NCBI GenBank assembly: GCA_948474755.1 | Contig: CAOLHI010001666.1 | Coordinates: forward strand, 62,001-126,000 | Source: Ctenosaura bakeri | Taxonomy: Eukaryota; Chordata; Lepidosauria; Squamata; Iguanidae | Direction of reading: 5' to 3' | DNA length: 64,000 nucleotides | Shown: positions 35,271 through 46,040 of the stretch, in pieces | Position numbering within the stretch: position 1 is the first letter of the stretch | Layout: every line of letters starts with the position of its first letter | Translations under genes and position numbers: made by a program | Notes under the pieces: model-generated | Database searches by the model: none | What the model saw: the letters and a program-made list of their open reading frames with translations, nothing else | What the model was told of the DNA's origin: nothing

Positions 35271-36425
35271 GGACAAATAAAGGAAGAACAAAAAGGTTGG
35301 GAGATGGAAGAGAAAAAGGCAAACACCTCTATGTACTTCACTCTATCATGGGGCCTGTAAACACTAGTAATGTAAGTTGCCTAACTCTTCAAGCACAGCC
35401 CTTTTCACAGATTCACTGTCCCCACTTTTGGCTTTCGTGAAGGTCTAACAGAAGTCTGAGATGGGAATATATGGCCCTCTAGTAGAAGTTGGATTCTTAT
35501 CAGCCCTAGCCAGCATAGCCAACAGTTAGCATGATGGACATTATAACTGAAAAACATTTGGAAAGCCCAACATTCTCCATGCCTGAAATAGAGCTCTCAT
35601 ACGAATTACAAAAGAGGTCACATACAATTTGTATGCATTTGTGCATACCACATAAGTAAATAAAGGGAAGGAATCTCAATGTAGAACCTATATGTCTACA
35701 ACTTTACACACATACGGTCTCTCAGAGCCTTCATCTACGTGGAGCTGAGATAATATGCTCAAATCTTCCTCTCACATACAAAACAGTACATAGCAAAGAG
35801 TTCCTTTTCCACTGCAGAAATGGATAATCACATTATCTTGTCAAGGTTCTCTTAATACTCTCTTTAAGAGTATCATGAAAAATGGATTCATAAGGCTAAA
35901 TCAGAATATAACAGCATAAATTAGATAAGACATATTGTTTACTGAATAACATTTCATTTAAGGGAACACAAACAGGTGGTTTTTTAATCATTTCCTGTTG
36001 ATAGCTACATGTTCTTTTCTTTTGTCTGGCTAGAGAAACCTGCCATTCAATTTTGGTTTTCTTATCCTTTTATTAGAAACAAAATACAAAACTGATCAAA
36101 ATCAAGCTGGTGGAATTGTCTTTAGTTATTTTAAAAACAAGTCCAAAATAGATACAAGAACCCTTTCCAAACTGAGACATCACCTTTGTATTACCCTACA
36201 AGTCTTTTTTTTAAGTCTTATCCCTCCCCTCAATTTCTTCCTGAATTATGTGAATATGTACTATGATTATAGACTGCGTTGACAACTGTTTAATTTTATA
36301 CCCCAATATGCTAGAATACTTGACAACAGAAACCTAAATTCTGTTATGTGAAAAGAGACTATGTCAAAAGGATCAGTTATACAGATTTAGAAAAATAATG
36401 TCACATTACAAAATGATTCACAATC

Positions 36426-36431
36426 TTTATT
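36426..36431 (-). terminator. HEY1: Polyadenylation signal AATAAA (HEY1)
   Basis: Reads CCAAAATAAAGATTG on the - strand. A second hexamer at 36074-36069 would give a longer message. Confidence 0.55.
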
Positions 36432-36954
36432 TTGGTTACAAAAAGGTTATATCCAATTGTGTCCACCTTTGGTGGAACATAATCTCTCACCACCTTTGTG
36501 GGCTCCCAAGCTATTCAAGTTAGTTCAGGAACACCCTGAAGCACATTAGAGAGGAAACCAGAGTGCAGGAGAGAGAGATGGTGGTGAAATCTGCTTGATC
36601 GATGAAGAAAGGAATCCAACAATATCATGCATTTGTTGTGCTTAACTTAAGAGTACCAACTTGCAACTCTCAAAATATGGGTTTACTTTCAAATGTAACA
36701 AAGCTGGAGGCAAAGAAGTTGGCTTCCTCACCCATTCTGCTCCCTATATAATTCAGCTGCTTCCATCCTCACACACTCCCCAAGTCATAAACAAGATTTC
36801 ATTTCCATGTTCAATCAAAAAGTTGTGGATGACAGATGCTTTATGAGTATATTTAAAAATAAACATGTAGAAGACTTGGAGACACTCATTGAAATAAATG
36901 TGAAAAGTTAAGTCCTGACCTAACTTGAATTCCACAGATTTCAGTGAGACCAAC

Positions 36955-37090
36955 TACGCCAAACTTAGATTATGTTGAGTTAATTTAAGTTGCAGTCCTG
37001 CACACAAGTTACTCAGATGGAAGACCCACTGAACACAATAGGGCTTGCTTCAACATAGACGTTGGACTGTATACCTAGGCTTGGATGCAA
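36955..37090. repeat. Degraded inverted repeat in HEY1 3' UTR
   Basis: ttgcagtcctgcacacaagt and cactgaacacaatagggctt resemble the 'aatgggacttact' squamate repeat also seen at 9150-9320 and 52378-52515. Confidence 0.4.
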
Positions 37091-37830
37091 CCCAATGTGT
37101 CAAAATCTGGAGTAAACGTGTTAGGATATTGATGTGTCACCTTTCTGTGACTTTTGCAGAAATTTTCTCCCCATGGCAAAAAGCATCAAGATAATTTGGC
37201 ACAAGAAATAGATCAAAAGTTCTATAATGGGGACAAATACTAAGTAGGATGCAACACTAACCCACAAGGCAGATTGATCACTGCATTAGTCACAGAAAGG
37301 ATCCTTATTTCCTCTTCTTGGATAAAGCAAGTCCATTTGATTTGTCAACGCTTTTGCTCCAAAACACAGAATGCAAAACATAATTTTAAAAGTGTTTTCC
37401 TCCTTGAAGAAGATCTCAGGATCACAAAAAAAATTTAAAAAAAATAAAATGTGTGTTAAGGCTCCATCACTCTTTTTTTAAAAAAGACAGTCTACTATTC
37501 TTAAAAAACAAATGTCAGTATTCTTGACAACTGTGATCACTCAAGAAAAATACCACTAACATAACAAAATAGCCAGCACAATTCTATTTTAAAAAGTAAG
37601 TATCTATTGTGATGTAAAGATCTGGATAAACTTCTGAAACTTTTTTTAAAAAATCTGCTAAACAAACAGGGGGAAGATACTCTCTCACTTTCTATTTTGT
37701 ACAAACTGTTAAAAGTGAAATTGTACCTTTTACAGCAAACAGTTAAGAGAGTTCAAGATTGAAGTTGGAAACACCCCAGCTCAGCTGGATATTTACATGC
37801 ATGCATACAGACCCCCATCTCTCTACTCTG

Positions 37831-38414
37831 TTAGAACGCACCAATCTCAGTCCCCCAAGGTCTGTAGGGCTTGCCAAGGCTGGCTGGCTGTGCTGGTGTA
37901 GATGGACTGAGAGCATTAGGAGACAAGAGATGGAACGAACTGAAAGAAAAGGGGAATGCAGACAGAGAGGCCATGGAAGACAGCAAGGGAGGAGAGAGTT
38001 TAGAAGCAGAAGTGACCACAGGAAGCACTGGTCCGATGCTACCATTAGGAGGCGCTCTCAGCGAAGACGACTCGGCATGAGGAGCAGTGCTTCTGCTTGG
38101 GTGGTGGCTTTCTGTAGAAGAGGCTGAGCCATTTGCAGTCGTATGCCCATTCTGCGGCAGTAGCAATGGGTGAGGGATGTGGGGGTGATGTCCAAAGGCA
38201 CTGCCCCATGGGATCTGTCCAAGCCCTGGGTGTGGGCTGCTTGCTGCTTCCCGCTGAGAGGCATAATTATTTAGGTGAGACACAAGGCGGACACGAAGAG
38301 GATCAGTGGTGTCCAGGCCCTCAATAATGCTGAGGTAGCGGGCTACTTCGGCCAAACACTCTCGAAAACCAAGACTCCGGTAGTCCATAGCAAGAGCATG
38401 AGCATCAAAATAGC
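37831..38414 (-). CDS. HEY1: HEY1 coding exon 5 (Orange domain to YRPW/TEIGAF)
   Basis: It completes Gly112 and encodes residues 113-305 with the stop at 37833-37831. It contains the Orange domain, the [16 protein letters not shown] and [19 protein letters not shown] blocks, and the C-terminal YRPW and TEIGAF motifs. Confidence 0.97.
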
Positions 38415-41400
38415 CTAGGAGAAAAGAACAAAAGAGGAGTGCCTTCAGGATGGATACCTGTTCCCTGTCATTGTCTCTTGATCATCTTCCTCTGTTAGGC
38501 AGTCATAACTCTCCTCGACCCCCACCAAACCAAGGGTGGGGAACGTATTTTGCCTGCCATCCAAGGTAAATTTTATAGAAATGGTCAGGGCCCACATTCC
38601 AAGGCAAAAAGTCAAAATCAAAAAAGGACCAGATCCAAAGTATGAGTACATTTTAGAATAAATCTCTTGCTGCCATTAACTAAGGCCATTTCCACACAGC
38701 ACTGTTATATTGCTATTATTCCACTTTCAACATCTTGTAGAATTCTGGAGTTTGTAGTTTACTGAGGCTAAAGAGCTCTCTGGCCGAGAATTCTAAATGC
38801 CCCTCCCTAAACTGCAAACCTCAAGATTCCATAGAAAGTTGAAAGTGGAATAACATCCCCATAACAGTGTAGTGTGGAAATGACCTAAGCCTTCTGAGAG
38901 GCATTTTAACATTTTAGAATCTCAAAAAAAAAACGTTTAAAAAACACCAAAGAAGAAGGGGAAGCCCTGGAGGGCTGAATATGGACCCAGAGCCTAAGAT
39001 TTCCCAACCCTGTACTAAATAAAACACCTTAAAAAGGACAGCACACTATGGGGCTCAATTGCAGGGATGCTGTTTTTTTTCCTGGGCTGGCCCCAGAACG
39101 GGATGTAGAACGACACGGTCATTTTAGATACATACTGTACATGAGTATTGATGTGATTGTCGTGTAGAGAAATCAGCTAGCCAGTAATTTTCATTTCTAC
39201 TCAGAAAATCAAACCCAAATGCAACAAAGGAAACAAATCAACAACCCCCCACATTTACATCATTTGTGTTTCCTCTGCAGATTATTCACTTATAAACACT
39301 AGGCAACAGGAAATTGTTAGTTAATATGAAGCTGCTTTGAATTAAGTCAGATCATGGTTTCATTTAGACAAACCATTCATTCTGATGAGCAGCAGAGTGG
39401 AGACTACCGACTTATTTGGGATTACAATTCCCCAAATCCCAGGTTGGGAATTCTGGCAGTTGCAGTCCAACCGGTCTTTCTCCCTTCACCCCACCCACTG
39501 CTCTGAAATTTGGCTGTAGCTCTCTAAATTACCAGGCTACAATAGTGCTTTCTCAGCTTTGACAAACTATTAACTAGATATACTGGGAATTGGTCCCTTC
39601 TGTACGTAAAGAATGAGTTTTTCCATAACAACGCATCTGTAACTCTCTCTTGGGAACAGGGCGCACACTGAGTCAGACCAGTCAGTGGTCTATCCAGGTG
39701 TTCTTGACACTGAGACCAAGCAACGCTTTTCAGCCTGGATTCTCTTCTAGCCTCACTTAAGATGCCAGTGATTATATCTGGGGGGCCCTTTGTGAACAAA
39801 AGTAGGTGCTCAACCACCATAATACAGAGCCATCCTAAGAATCTCAGAGCTCCAGTCTCCAAAGCAAGAAAACATACACTTCCTTTTTCTATTCTTACAT
39901 CTTTGAAGACACCACAGCCCTCCACATGGAAAACTATAGTATCAATCTCAACTTTTTAGTAAATACATTGCAGATATAGCTAAGCCAGAATATCTGGCTA
40001 TCTACACATCACTCTAACCTGTGAAAAATGCATGCGAAGCACTATGTACACAGCAAACCCTAAGCCTTAGCATGTCTACTTGTAAGTAAATTCTAAGTTA
40101 ATAAACTAATGGCTCGGGACTAAGCAGGCTGTGGATTTGAAACTTTAGCAAGCAAACAGAACAAATGGGGTTAAATTTCTAATATATCTTCTTGATCCTT
40201 TACCATCATGGCATGGCATTACAAGTGGGACCTGCAACAAAATGTTGCAAGGTGGGGTGCTTCCATTCAGACTTCCTGCCAGCCATCCTTGTCCACTTCC
40301 AGGACACTACATTCTAGTTGCCTTCACACACTGATTTCAGTTTTCAATCCCCTCCATGAACCATTAGCCAGCATACTAGTTAACAGCAGCTGCCATCTCC
40401 AATGTCTCTGAAGATGTGAACATGCTCTGGCTTTTAATCCAGTCTTTAATGGAGCTATTCAAGGTGCTGAATATTAGCCTAAAAACAGATTTAGCACCCT
40501 GGATAACTCCCTTGAAGTTAAAATAGAAGGTCATCCCAATAGCATGGAAGCTGCCACAGTTCTCACAGATTCTATGTTCACTGAGCATGTGCAATCCTCA
40601 GTTAGTGTTTCACTGATCACCCTTTGGGAAGCTAGATGTTCTCCTGTGCCTACAGACGCCTCCTTCTTCTGCAAGGGAGCTGTTACTTTAGCTTATAAAG
40701 ACCCACTTTCCAAAAAACACAAATAGTCTGCCACAAGCATACAGGACCAAGTGCCATACCAAATAAGAAACACTACCTTTCCCTCCTGCTGTGTGCAACA
40801 TTTTCAGATGATCCACAGTCATTTGCAAGATTTCAGCCTTCTCCAATTTAGCCGATCCCTAAGAAAGGGGAGATAAATATGAGTGCAAAAACAACTGGGA
40901 CCAAGCCCAACAAGAAAAGAAGCATGGGGTGGGGGAAGCCCAGTACAGTCCACGTGCTTTGCAAGCACCTCATTACCCTCTATTTCTTCTTAACTCTCCT
41001 AAATAAATTACCTGCTTTTCAAAAGCACTAGGCACTAGCCTCCTCAGCTCAGACAGACTATTGTTGATCCGATCCCTGCGTCGCTTCTCAATAATCTGCA
41101 AGGAAAAGAAGATATTTGACTTTCCCCGGAGACAACCTTTCGAAACAGAAAGAGAGAAAAGAAGAGAAGAGAGCTTCACCAAAGCAGAATGAGACTTACT
41201 CCTCGGCGTCTTTTCCTAGCCAGGATCTGAGAAGTAGTGGTTGGAGACATCGAACCAGGAGCAGAACTCAAGTTTCTGAAATCAGCAAAAAGGAAGGAAA
41301 GGATCAGTGTGGGTCCCAACAGAACGGACAGCAAGAAAGGGAATAATTTCTATTGAATGAAGGAACAAGGGAACATACAGAACTACACCCAGGGCAGACA

Positions 41401-42365
41401 CTTCTTCTCCTGGCAAATCCTTGATAAATACAGGACCACAAACAGGAAACATGTTCTGGAGCACCTCTTTCATTCTTTGTGCCAGGAACCATCCCCATTC
41501 TTCCCACTGCCAGTTTCAAGATCCGTCACCAATCCCTACCTGCACAGTTCCAACCAGCCTTCACAAAGGTAATGAAATTCTACAGCATAAAGATAAGCTA
41601 CCTGGAGCACATGCAGAGTGCCTTTTCGTCACAATGCTATGATCCCATCCAGCACCAATCAGCCCAACCCCAGTGTTGACAAATTCAGATTGACCAAGGA
41701 AACCAATTCCCAAATCTAAGGGTGCTGCAATCTACGAGCAGCCCTGACTCTCCTTCGCCTGACCTTTTCTTCCCAGTGTCTTCAGAAATTAATCTAGTCC
41801 AGCATTTTCAATCAGAAATAAATATCCCACGGTGGATTCAATGGAATCAGCCTTCAAGGAAAGGCATGATCCCAAGGTACCCATTGCAAACCTCACATTT
41901 GCTCAGGAGCCTCATCATAGTCAAGGGGGCTTCCTCCCAAATAAATGAAGATGGGTCTGAGAGTGCAGCCTCGTTCTCCCCAGGGAGTTTTTGGGCGGCC
42001 AATTTCAATTAGAGGAGCCCCATTAAGCCCGTCAAATTTACCGACGTGTAAACCCAGCAATGAACCCCTAGGTCAATGGAAGTGCTGGACTCCAACCGGG
42101 ACGGAGCTATTAGACCCCGGCCAGGTTTCCCCAGCTGGAGCGGCACCGCGAAGCGCACCTGCTCCTGCTGCACCCACGGACTTGGGGGGCGCCCGTCCCC
42201 GATCTCCCCCCCGGAGTGTTCTGCCCCCCCCGGCGCCTCCCCCGCGCCCGGCTCTCCCGGCGGCGCCCCTCACCCATTCTCGTCCGCGCTCTCCTTCTCC
42301 ACCTCGATGGGCTCGTCCAGCTCCTCGCTGTCCGACGAGCTGTAATCCCGGTGCGCCCGCTTCAT
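37831..42365 (-). CDS. HEY1: HEY1, bHLH-Orange transcriptional repressor (five exons)
   Basis: Join on the - strand: 42365-42274, 41275-41200, 41095-41012, 40858-40777, 38414-37831. The total is 918 bases, giving 305 residues and a stop, against 304 in human HEY1 as I recall it. All four introns are GT-AG. HEY1 is a nuclear Notch effector that dimerises with itself or HES proteins and represses transcription in vessels, heart and somites. Seen in the translation: acidic N-terminus ([10 protein letters not shown]), basic region [15 protein letters not shown] (51-65) with the HEY-specific Gly56 in place of the HES proline, helix-loop-helix to about 110, Orange domain from about 113-160 ([20 protein letters not shown]), a Ser/Pro-rich part, YRPW at 295-298 and terminal TEIGAF. 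The start has A at -3. HEY2 and HEYL are excluded by YRPW plus TEIGAF and by the STMN2 neighbour. Confidence 0.97.
38415..40776 (-). other. HEY1: HEY1 intron 4
   Basis: 2362 bases. Apart from the palindromic MITE it contains tails of the 'gggctcagtgtgactcagacca' kind near 39660-39700 and pieces of the 'acttgtaagtaa' repeat near 40070. No exon is seen. Confidence 0.85.
38684..38885. mobile_element. Palindromic MITE in HEY1 intron 4, TAA duplication
   Basis: Ends ggccatttccacacagcac and gtgtagtgtggaaatgacc, flanked by TAA on both sides (38681-38683, 38886-38888). The centre is the long asymmetric type. This is the cleanest target duplication for the family in the window. Confidence 0.85.
40777..40858 (-). 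CDS. HEY1: HEY1 coding exon 4
   Basis: Eighty-two bases, residues 85-111 plus one base of Gly112: [19 protein letters not shown] to TAGGK, the loop and helix 2. This exon is not visible as a long open frame and was located from its splice sites. Confidence 0.95.
41012..41095 (-). CDS. HEY1: HEY1 coding exon 3
   Basis: Eighty-four bases, residues 57-84: [19 protein letters not shown] to FEKQ, the rest of the basic region and helix 1. Phase 0 on both sides. Confidence 0.97.
41200..41275 (-). CDS. HEY1: HEY1 coding exon 2
   Basis: Seventy-six bases. It completes Gly31 and encodes residues 32-56 ([18 protein letters not shown] then ARKRRRG), ending at donor GTAAGT. The upstream intron is 998 bases. 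Confidence 0.95.
42274..42365 (-). CDS. HEY1: HEY1 coding exon 1
   Basis: Ninety-two bases from ATG (42365-42363) to donor GT at 42273-42272. Residues 1-30 plus two bases of Gly31. It has one extra Glu in the acidic stretch compared with my memory of human HEY1. Confidence 0.95.
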
Positions 42366-42563
42366 GCTCCCGGGTCTCGGGGCCACGAGCCGGAAGAGGA
42401 CGGGAAAGCTGCTGCTGGCGGCGGCGGCGGCGGCGGCGCCGGTCGTGCCCTGGAACCGGTGGGCGGCGATGCCCCGGCGGCCCCGGCGCCAGCTCAGCGC
42501 GCCCTGCTCCGCTCCCCACGCCGCCGCCGCCGCCCGCCCTCTGGCTCCGTCTCCCCCGTCCCG

Positions 42564-42571
42564 TTCCCACG
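42564..42571 (-). promoter_or_regulatory. RBPJ/CSL consensus site CGTGGGAA
   Basis: An exact match to the high-affinity Notch effector site, 199 bases upstream of the HEY1 ATG. HEY1 is a known direct Notch target. Confidence 0.6.
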
Positions 42572-42893
42572 CTTCGCCTCTTACCCGGGGGAGGGGCGGG
42601 CGGGGAGGCGCGCCAGGCGCTCCCGGCCACGGAGCACTCCGCGTAGCCATTTGCAGCCGCAGCGCTGGTGGTTGGCTGAGCCTCTGCCGCCGCGAACCAA
42701 TAGACGCCCGGCCCGGGGGGCGGCCGGGCCGCGCCCTCGCGCCGCCGCCGCTCCCGATTGGCGAAGGCGCGCCCGGAGAGGAAACGGGGCCGAGTTCGAA
42801 GCGGGGGCGCTCTGGTTTCTCTCCCCCCGCCGCTCCGCCTCGCCTTTGTGCGATTGGTCGGGCCCGGGGCCAGGTGGGGAGCTCGCGGCGGCG

Positions 42894-42901
42894 CACGCGT
42901 G
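42894..42901. promoter_or_regulatory. Palindromic CACGCGTG, HES/HEY class-C site
   Basis: CACGCG on both strands is a preferred site of HES/HEY repressors. Ten bases separate it from the RBPJ match at 42912-42919, suggesting possible feedback control of HEY1. Confidence 0.45.
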
Positions 42902-42911
42902 GCCGGGCGGC

Positions 42912-42919
42912 CGTGGGAA
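42912..42919 (+). promoter_or_regulatory. Second RBPJ/CSL consensus site CGTGGGAA
   Basis: An exact match in the opposite orientation to the site at 42564-42571, about 550 bases upstream of the ATG. The 340-base spacing is too wide for a paired-site dimer. Confidence 0.5.
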
Positions 42920-43238
42920 AGTTGCTCTGTGCCCGGCCGGCGGCCAAGCGGGGCTGGCGACGGCGCTGCTGCTGCCGCTGAGCGGGGCGTGCAGGAGCGG
43001 CGGCTGCCGCGTGTGAACCTCCCCTGGGCGCGGGGCGGAGCGGGGAAGGCGCTCGGGCCGGCGGCTGTCGTCCTGCGCGGCGCTCTCACCGCCGGCCTCA
43101 CAAAGGGCCGCGGCTCGGAGTCTGGCCCGGGGATCGCTCGGGGGTGGCGGCCCCGACTTCGGCCTGGGAGGCAGGGAGAACTGTTGCCTTTTCGGTTCTG
43201 CCTGAGCTGGGATGGGGTCGAATAAATCGGGCGTGTAT

Positions 43239-43470
43239 ATCCGCACTAGCCTGTTACAGTGCTATTATTCCACTTTCAGTATCCTGTGGAATCCTGGGGT
43301 TTGCAATTTTGTTACGGTGCTACGATTCCACTTTTAACATCCTGTGGAATCCTGGGGTTTGCAGTTTAGGGAGGGGCATTTGGAACTGTCAGTAAACTAC
43401 AAACCCCAGAATTACAAACGATGTTGAAAGTGGAATAATAGCGCTATAACACGCTAGTGCAGAAATGGCC
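43239..43470. mobile_element. Compound palindromic MITE with duplicated left arm
   Basis: Two left-arm segments follow each other (43239-43306 and 43307-43370, each with a ttccacttt...atcctgtgg block) before a single right arm ending gctagtgcagaaatggcc at 43470. It lies directly upstream of the HEY1 CpG island. Confidence 0.75.
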
Positions 43471-44029
43471 TTTGTGCATGCCTGAAGCGCACAACCAAGC
43501 ACAATTGCATGTATTCTACCATCTGGTTGTGGAGGAAAATTGTCTGGGGTGCAGTAATTCCTAGGTTCCAAATGCTGGTTTGCAACATTCTGCAAATCAC
43601 AGAACAGCCCTGGAATCGTAGTTCTTTTTAGAATAGGCTGGCACATGCATGTTCTTCATTTCATGCCTTGCCACATGTGAATTGGCCTTTGCAGACAGGA
43701 TTTCCAGAATTTCTGTGTCTTTATAGCAAGGAGATGTGATGCTTTGCAGCAATCTCATTTTGTAGTGAAGTAATCTGCCAGCCCACATACGTGCGGAAAC
43801 TAGTTGTTATTAAAAATGAGCACATTTATATCGCCCCTTTCTGTGGAGTTCAAGGAAGCCTGCGTTGTCTTGCTCATTTTTATTCCCAGAAACAAGGAGG
43901 AGTACAGTTGCGAGGAGGCAGGCAAAATGAGGACATTGCCTCCAGCAATAAAAATCCTACCCTTCCAAATATCTGGCCCCAAATTTCTAGCACGAGTAAC
44001 TTCAAACTTCAGTTGAGCCTTTAGCAATA

Positions 44030-44420
44030 CAGTCAGCCCTCCACATTTGTGAGTTTAACTTTTGTGGATTTGATTATTCATAGATCATTTGCTGTCACCT
44101 CTGCTGCCTCCCTATGCCATTTTTAATAGGGACTGCAAGCCTCGTGAGACTGAGAAACTGCGAACGAGGCTTGTAAGACCCCATTCAAAATGGTGTGGGG
44201 CAGCAATGGAGGTGGCAGTAACCCCCACCAGCCAGCCACTTCTGCCTTGTGAAGGAATCCTGATGCCTCAAAGGATCTATTGGTGGGTTTGAATATGGTG
44301 ATCGTATTTTTTTGTGTGTGTTAATAAATATGGCTTTGGGAGGACCTAGAGTTATTCATGTTTTTTCACTCTCATGAGGGTCCTGTGCCCCTAACCTTAG
44401 CGAATGTGGAGGGGTGACTG
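44030..44420. mobile_element. Tigger/pogo-like MITE
   Basis: Ends cagtcagccctccacatttg and cgaatgtggaggggtgactg, inverted to each other, flanked by TA (44028-44029, 44421-44422). No transposase inside. Confidence 0.8.
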
Positions 44421-45280
44421 TAGTTTAGGCATTTAAAGAAAAAGGGATAGGCAACATTAATCAAGTGAATGCAAAAGCAGCAAATAGGAGAGTTCTAGAT
44501 GGAAATATTGTCGATGTCTCACTATGCAGTGCTAGAAATTTGGAGACTGAAGAAAAGTTGGGGGGCAAAATTCTTATTTGGGTGATACTCTCATTTTTTT
44601 TCTCCCCCACTACACCCCATGACTGACCCAAGGTTACCAAGTGCCTGATTTTAGGTTGAACTGGCAAGAACGGCAGCTGATAGTGTCCATGCCTAGGAGA
44701 TACCTAGGAGATGGTGAACTTGCTCTGAGTTTTAGTCTGAACTTTAAAGGAACTGTCAAAGATCCAAAATCTATTTGGGTCTTGCACTAAACCTGAGATG
44801 TATTTACCAGCCCACTGACTAACCATCTCTACTGCCTGGTAGTCTGCTTTGGCATGAAGATGCTGAACTGCTAGAAATCCTTCTGCATACCTCATATATA
44901 ACCCAGCTGGATGTCCAGATTTTGGACCCCAAACCCAAACAGCTCCAGCCAGGCAGTATCAGGGATCATGGGAGTAGTAGTTTCTTTAAATGTAGACAGT
45001 TACAGGTTCCCAAGCCCTGGTATATATTTAGCAACTGAAATTATCAGATTAAATGTACACATCTGGTTTCTGTGCTATGTGCTCTTGTTGACCTTAAGAG
45101 ACCTTTAAGATTCTTTTAGGCTCTTTCTAGACAGTTCAAAAGGAATTTATTGGGACTGCTAACATGTAGGCATGCCTGTTTAAGTACTTGCAGATGAATC
45201 ACATGGGACGCTGAATGGAAGGATTACCTGGAACCTTTAGGTAATTTTAACACAGTTCCCCCCCCGCCACCGCCGCCACA

Positions 45281-45305
45281 TACACACACACACACACACA
45301 CACAA
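45281..45305. repeat. (CA)n microsatellite
   Basis: Twelve CA units, preceded by a C-rich and (CCG)n tract. Confidence 0.9.
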
Positions 45306-45911
45306 CCTTTAGGGGCCTGAAATAGCTCTCTCTTTTATTTCCAAAGCTGGAAGTAACTGGAAAATATTTTCTTTTTAAAAAGTGGGTTCCACAGGGGAAC
45401 GTGTGGGCCCACAGAAACCCAAAGAGGGTACAGTGGGGAAGCAGTGGGTTCTTCAGGAATTCTCTTCTGATAGAGAAATAGCCATGCTGAAGCAGGCTTG
45501 GAGATTCTGGGGTGTCTGGGCTGTTTCATTTCTCGCATTGTTACCAGCCACTTTTTACATAAGCTATCAAAAAAGAATGTTTTCTTTATTTGAATTTTGA
45601 ACTGCACAAATGTTTTTCCGGACCTGCACAAGTTTGGTATGAAAAAAAAAGCCCCAATAATCTCAAAGATCAGGTGTGCCATCTCTGAAGGATCTGGTAG
45701 CCTGGAAGCAGGTCTACCAGGATAGGTATATCTGGAATGTATCTATACTGCAGAATTATAGTGCTGTAATTTGGTAAAGTTCTTAGAATTCTCACAGCTG
45801 TTTTGTTCTAGTCTGCTTCCAGAACTACAGCAGTGGTTTCTGGAAAATTCTGAAAATTTCTTAAAAATCTGTATAGGCATTAACCACCCTAGTTAAGTTG
45901 ATGTCCAGAAG

Positions 45912-46040
45912 TTGCAGGGAGGGGCATTTAGAGTTCTCAGCCAGAGAGCTCTTTGGCCTCAGTAAACTACAAACCCCAGAATTCCACAGGATGTTGAAAA
46001 TGGAATAACAGTACTATAACACTGTAGTGCGGAAATGGCC
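45912..46040. mobile_element. Right half of palindromic MITE
   Basis: Starts in the long centre (cagggaggggcatttagag; cagccagagagctctttgg) and ends gtagtgcggaaatggcc. A piece resembling a B-type left arm is at 45738-45790. Confidence 0.75.

Larger units (their letters stand above)
10023..36404. other. Convergent intergenic region between STMN2 and HEY1
   Basis: About 26 kb between the two 3' ends. It is dense in mobile elements (listed separately) and no exon of another gene could be recognised. Stretches 10023-11030, 11200-12910, 14860-16390, 17550-19078 and 22183-22407 show no repeat family I can name and no credible coding region. Confidence 0.6.
36405..37830 (-). other. HEY1: HEY1 3' UTR (probable)
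   Basis: It extends from the stop codon to just past AATAAA at 36431-36426. It is AT-rich and mostly repeat-free apart from a degraded 'aatgggcttgct'-type repeat at about 36955-37090. Length is close to the known HEY1 3' UTR scale. Inferred without a transcript. Confidence 0.6.
42090..43165 (-). promoter_or_regulatory. HEY1: HEY1 CpG island and promoter
   Basis: The sequence becomes strongly GC- and CpG-rich over about 1.1 kb, spanning coding exon 1, the 5' UTR and upstream DNA. No TATA box was found in the expected orientation. CCAAT boxes on the - strand lie at 42761-42757 and 42857-42853. A (GGC)n tract encoding no product is at about 42418-42436. The transcription start cannot be fixed from sequence but is likely 100-250 bases above the ATG. 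Confidence 0.85.

Noticed and set aside
42270..42947. In-frame upstream extension of HEY1 with an earlier ATG
   Set aside because: The frame stays open upstream of 42365, but the added residues have no HEY similarity and the known start MKRAH with A at -3 is at 42365.
42073..43101. 342-codon - strand open frame and other long frames over the HEY1 CpG island
   Set aside because: High GC content removes stop codons in all frames. The compositions are Arg/Pro/Ala/Gly-rich, and the true exon 1 frame is fixed by the HEY1 N-terminus and splice donor.
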